A DNA stretch of 64,000 nt, taken from assembly GCA_017622925.1 (NCBI GenBank), contig JAGAQC010000002.1, positions 22,816-86,815 on the forward strand, in the 5' to 3' direction. The translations under genes were made by a program, and so were the position numbers. Under the pieces are notes generated by a model. It saw only the letters and a program-made list of their open reading frames with translations. It made no database searches and was not told where the DNA came from. Shown here in pieces: positions 61,254 to 64,000 of the stretch (within the stretch, counting starts at the first letter, position 1; each line of letters starts with the position of its first letter). This DNA comes from Ruminococcus sp. Lineage in GTDB: Bacteria; Bacillota; Clostridia; Oscillospirales; Ruminococcaceae.

Positions 61254-62580
61254 AAAAGCGCTTCTTATCCACCCTGAAATATCCCGTACAAAGTACAATT
61301 TTGCAGGCGTTATAGACAACGAGCCGTTGGAGCTTGAATATATTTCGGCAATGCTGAAAAGCAGCGGTATAACTTGTGAAATATGGGACGGTCAGGTGGA
61401 AAAAATTCCTGCCGCCGAAAAAATCAAAGACTTTCGTCCCGAATTGCTGTACGTCTGCGGAAGAACACGTCAGGAAGGCTTCATGAAGGAATACTGCCGT
61501 GCGGCAAAGTCAATCTGCGGAAGCGTAGTTATTGTCGGAGGTATTCACGCCCAGCACTGTTTTGAACGCTTTTATATTTCGGAGGTCGATTATATTCTCA
61601 GGACGTTCGATATTTTTAAAATACTTGATATTATAAACGGCGTGACCCCTGAAAGTATCAGCGGACTTTGCTATAAATGCGGCGATAAATGGCTCTCAAA
61701 CGAAGCCGACCCCTTCGATATATCGAGACTTCCTATTCCCGACAGGAAATATTTCTACAGTCATTCCGACCGCTACCGCTATCTGGAGCTGCTGCCCTGC
61801 GCTCATGTAAGAACATCGTACTCCTGCCCGTTCCGCTGTACGTTTTGTTACAGAAATCGGCTCAACTGCGGCGAGTACACCGTCCGCCCGATCAGGGACG
61901 TTGTCATGGAGATACGCAATATAAAGTGCGACAATATTTATATTATTGACGATGATTTTCTTATTGACAAGCGGCGTGTTGAGGAGTTCATACGTCTTGT
62001 GCGGAAGTACGGCATAAAGAAAAAATACGTTTGCTACGGCAGGGCGGATTTTATTGCGGCAAATCAACCGCTTATGGCGGAACTGAAAAAAATCGGTTTT
62101 TACTATATTCTCACAGGACTTGAAGCTTCCGACGAAAGCTATCTTGAAAGCTATCGGAAAAAAACGACTGTAGACTGCAATGAGACAGCGGTCAGAACTC
62201 TTAACAGAGTAGGGATAAATATTATGGGAATGTTTATTGCCGACCTTGATTTTTCGCCGTCCGATTTCACAAAGCTCTACAGTTGGATACGCAGAAACAA
62301 GCTTTCTCATGTGGCAGTCTCGATATTGACGCCCGAGCTTAATTCAAGCATGTTCGATAAATACAGGGACAGGATAATTTCTGACGACCCTGCCGAATGG
62401 GATTATCTTCATGTTGTAGCAAAGCCGAAAAAAATGTCCGTAAAGGAATATTATTTCCACTATCATATATTGATGATAAGGCTATTCGTCAAGGGGTGGC
62501 GAGATGGTATATATGATTTTCTTGATTACGGCAGCTATATAAGATCGTTTCTGAAAAACATGTTTCGCTTCGGAGGATAA
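61246..62580 (+). CDS. Radical SAM protein with N-terminal cobalamin-binding-like domain
   Basis: This 444-residue protein has an N-terminal Rossmann-like domain (about 1-150, with IVGGIHAQHCFERFYISEVD) of the B12-binding type, but without the DxHxxG cobalamin-ligand motif. The radical SAM core has the CxxxCxxC cluster in SYSCPFRCTFCYRNRL (near residue 200). The GLEASDESYLESYRKK block near 300 is typical of B12-binding-type radical SAM enzymes. Substrate unknown; members methylate, rearrange or couple unreactive carbons, including in membrane lipids. The start overlaps the ligase gene by 8 bases, so it is part of the operon. Confidence 0.88.
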   Translation: MIKKALLIHPEISRTKYNFAGVIDNEPLELEYISAMLKSSGITCEIWDGQVEKIPAAEKIKDFRPELLYVCGRTRQEGFMKEYCRAAKSICGSVVIVGGIHAQHCFERFYISEVDYILRTFDIFKILDIINGVTPESISGLCYKCGDKWLSNEADPFDISRLPIPDRKYFYSHSDRYRYLELLPCAHVRTSYSCPFRCTFCYRNRLNCGEYTVRPIRDVVMEIRNIKCDNIYIIDDDFLIDKRRVEEFIRLVRKYGIKKKYVCYGRADFIAANQPLMAELKKIGFYYILTGLEASDESYLESYRKKTTVDCNETAVRTLNRVGINIMGMFIADLDFSPSDFTKLYSWIRRNKLSHVAVSILTPELNSSMFDKYRDRIISDDPAEWDYLHVVAKPKKMSVKEYYFHYHILMIRLFVKGWRDGIYDFLDYGSYIRSFLKNMFRFGG

Positions 62581-62621
62581 TTAAGGCTCGTATATTTGAA
62601 TTAAGCGGTCAGGAGAGTAAA

Positions 62622-63299
62622 ATGAAAGAACAAGAATATAAAAATCCGGTGAAAAAAATAATACCGAGCAAGCTTGAAACAGGCTTTCAAAAGCTGCTTT
62701 ACCGATATGTGGGGAAATATATCCCTAAGCGGATAACGCCGAATCAGATGACGCTTATAGGAGCTTTGGGAGGACTTTTTGCAATAATATCCACGTTTCT
62801 TACAAATGTATCTTCGCTGTTTTTTATAGGTACTATTGCGGGACTGCTGATACATCTTTGCGCCGATGATCTTGACGGCTACATAGCCCGAAGCAGAGGA
62901 ATGTCATCTAAAGCAGGAGCGTATTTCGATCTGATAACCGATGTTATGTTTTCAACATTTTTGATAATCGCATTCGGCTTTTCACCGTATGGAAATATGG
63001 CGGTAATGGTTTTTGCCGTACCTGTTTACGGCATTGTAAATGTGACGGCAATGAACTATATAATTTACTTCAACGAATTTCTTTTCCCTCGTCTTGGACC
63101 TATCGAAGCGCATATAACTTATGGTCTGATGTCTGCGCTCTCGATGATATTCGGAGATAACGTGATATTCAGTCCGTTCGGGTTTGATCTGAGAGTTTCA
63201 GATATTATTATCGGAGTCGGACTTATTCCCATGTACTATGAAATGATACGGCTGCAAATACAGCTTTTCCGCCGACTGAAAAAACAGGAGACAAAATGA
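62622..63299 (+). CDS. CDP-alcohol phosphatidyltransferase family protein
   Basis: This 225-residue polytopic membrane enzyme has the full family motif as DDLDGYIARSRGMSSKAGAY followed by FDLITD (near residue 90), in the pattern DxxDGxxAR-x8-Gx3Dx3D. It moves a phosphoalcohol from a CDP-linked donor to an alcohol acceptor, making phospholipid head groups. The acceptor and donor are not known. It lies 41 bases after the radical SAM gene with CAGGAGAG upstream. Confidence 0.92.
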   Translation: MKEQEYKNPVKKIIPSKLETGFQKLLYRYVGKYIPKRITPNQMTLIGALGGLFAIISTFLTNVSSLFFIGTIAGLLIHLCADDLDGYIARSRGMSSKAGAYFDLITDVMFSTFLIIAFGFSPYGNMAVMVFAVPVYGIVNVTAMNYIIYFNEFLFPRLGPIEAHITYGLMSALSMIFGDNVIFSPFGFDLRVSDIIIGVGLIPMYYEMIRLQIQLFRRLKKQETK

Positions 63300-63928
63300 A
63301 AAATATTTACATCGTACTTATAAAAGCTCATACGGGGCTTGGTTCAGCCGCGCGGAAAATTACGAGGTATGAATATACGCATACCGCCGTAAGTCTTAAC
63401 GGCAGTCTTACCGATTTTTTGAGCTTTTCAAGACGCAGACACTATATGCCGTTTGATGCAGGTTTCATGCACGAAAAAAGGGACTTTTACGCATTCGGAA
63501 AACATACGTTCTTTAAGGCGAAAGTATTTCGTTTAAACATCACGGACGAGAATTTTTCAAGGGTCATGAAATTTATCCGAAAATGCGAGAGCGATACGGA
63601 GCTTATCTTTAATTTGATCTCAATGGCGACAATGCCTGTTTTCCACGGTATAAATATCCCAAAAGCGTACAACTGCATGTCGTTTACCGCAGGAATATTG
63701 CAGCTTTCGGGGGTAAAGCTCGGTAAGCCGTTTTATAAATATTCTGTTAAGGATATAGACGAGCTTCTTTCGGATAAATGTATTTTTGAGGGAAACTTAC
63801 AGCGTATCCCGTCATCGGAATATGAGGAATACATGAAAAAATGTCCACCTTTGGAATATTTTATACTCCTATCTAATCTAACTGTCATTAAAAGTAGAAG
63901 AATCAAGAACCTCAAAATTAGGAGCTAA
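63296..63928 (+). CDS. YiiX/permuted NlpC-P60 or LRAT-like cysteine protein
   Basis: This 210-residue protein has the permuted papain-like pattern: an early His in YEYTHTAVSLNG (near residue 26), and a late Cys in KAYNCMSFTAGIL (near 126). That is the layout of YiiX/NlpC-LRAT-type proteins, which hydrolyse amides or transfer acyl groups of lipids or peptides. Its ATG overlaps the preceding stop by 4 bases. The last 20 residues or so fall in a region whose base composition differs from the rest of the gene, so the true C-terminus is uncertain. Confidence 0.7.
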   Translation: MKNIYIVLIKAHTGLGSAARKITRYEYTHTAVSLNGSLTDFLSFSRRRHYMPFDAGFMHEKRDFYAFGKHTFFKAKVFRLNITDENFSRVMKFIRKCESDTELIFNLISMATMPVFHGINIPKAYNCMSFTAGILQLSGVKLGKPFYKYSVKDIDELLSDKCIFEGNLQRIPSSEYEEYMKKCPPLEYFILLSNLTVIKSRRIKNLKIRS

Positions 63929-64000
63929 AAGGGTAGAAAGTTTATCAAGATAATTCACATGAAGAGAATTAACAAAAAAATCAATTTCAGAGAAAAAGGA
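63878..64000 (-). CDS. Possible C-terminal fragment of an unknown leftward gene
   Basis: A frame of 40 codons is open from the right edge to a TAG at 63878-63880. The codons are strongly T-ending and AT-rich, unlike the rest of the window, and encode a plausible chain ending APNFEVLDSSTFNDS. It overlaps the end of the YiiX-like gene tail to tail. A frame this short may be chance. Confidence 0.25.
   Translation of the reverse strand, partial: SFFSEIDFFVNSLHVNYLDKLSTLLAPNFEVLDSSTFNDS

Noticed and set aside
61246-61700. Functional cobalamin binding by the radical SAM enzyme's N-terminal domain
   Set aside because: The fold-like region is present, but the DxHxxG motif that places the lower ligand is not visible, so B12 binding is not claimed.

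Overview
The window reads as a chromosomal segment of a Gram-positive, anaerobic Clostridia-type bacterium, most likely a fibre-degrading Ruminococcus or close relative. The evidence is three secreted carbohydrate-active enzymes carrying dockerin or dockerin-like calcium-loop modules (a GH44, a CE2 esterase and a GH30), strong AGGAGG-type ribosome sites, frequent TTG/GTG starts, sigma-A promoters with 17-bp spacers, sortase-type surface proteins, and a SleC-type spore cortex-lytic locus. The genus is an inference; no rRNA gene is present.

Layout. 1-3.4 kb: a P-type Ca2+-class ATPase cut by the left edge and an alanine/glycine:Na+ symporter. 3.7-7.9 kb: a membrane protein plus a substrate-binding/VWA fusion lipoprotein-like protein, divergent from a flotillin. 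8.1-10 kb: a self-regulating GntR-ABC transporter operon. 10.1-12.5 kb: an ECF sigma/anti-sigma-like pair and a TauE exporter. 12.6-17.2 kb: a 1554-residue LPXTG adhesin with six N-terminal HxH/Cys repeats. 17.9 kb: a PfkB sugar-phosphate kinase. 19-25.4 kb: a complete pstSCAB-phoU-phoP-phoR phosphate operon behind Pho-box-like repeats. 25.6-28.5 kb: an ABC ATPase and a frameshifted FtsX-type permease. 28.6-32.8 kb: a Na+/solute symporter and small housekeeping or unknown genes. 33-35.3 kb: a GH44-CBM-dockerin enzyme. 35.5-39.3 kb: a two-component system and a membrane glycosyltransferase-like protein. 39.5-42.3 kb: a sporulation-type locus in which SleC appears split into a separate pro-domain gene and a catalytic/peptidoglycan-binding gene. 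42.4-43.7 kb: tRNA-Arg(CCU), pduL and a GNAT. 43.9-50.9 kb: a leftward run of cobD-like, rsmA, two flavoproteins, a degenerate metallophosphoesterase and an MscS channel. 51.1-55.9 kb: a CE2 esterase and a GH30 (probably beta-1,6-galactanase). 56-58.5 kb: a sortase operon with its own substrate. 59-63.9 kb: a compact five-gene lipid-type operon (PlsC, acyl ligase, radical SAM, CDP-alcohol phosphotransferase, permuted NlpC/LRAT-like protein).

The most unusual content lies in three places. First, the split SleC locus sits behind a sigma-E-like promoter. Second, the five-gene lipid operon has a symmetric TGACA/TGTCA operator just upstream of its promoter. Third, a family of about 160-bp near-perfect palindromes (four copies in this window) is built from two interchangeable cores and at least three different termini. 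Two of the copies sit in the transcribed leaders of fruK and the sortase operon. Two further unrelated inverted-repeat elements are near the left end.

Limits: family calls come from motif recognition by eye. No database search, structure prediction or alignment was run.
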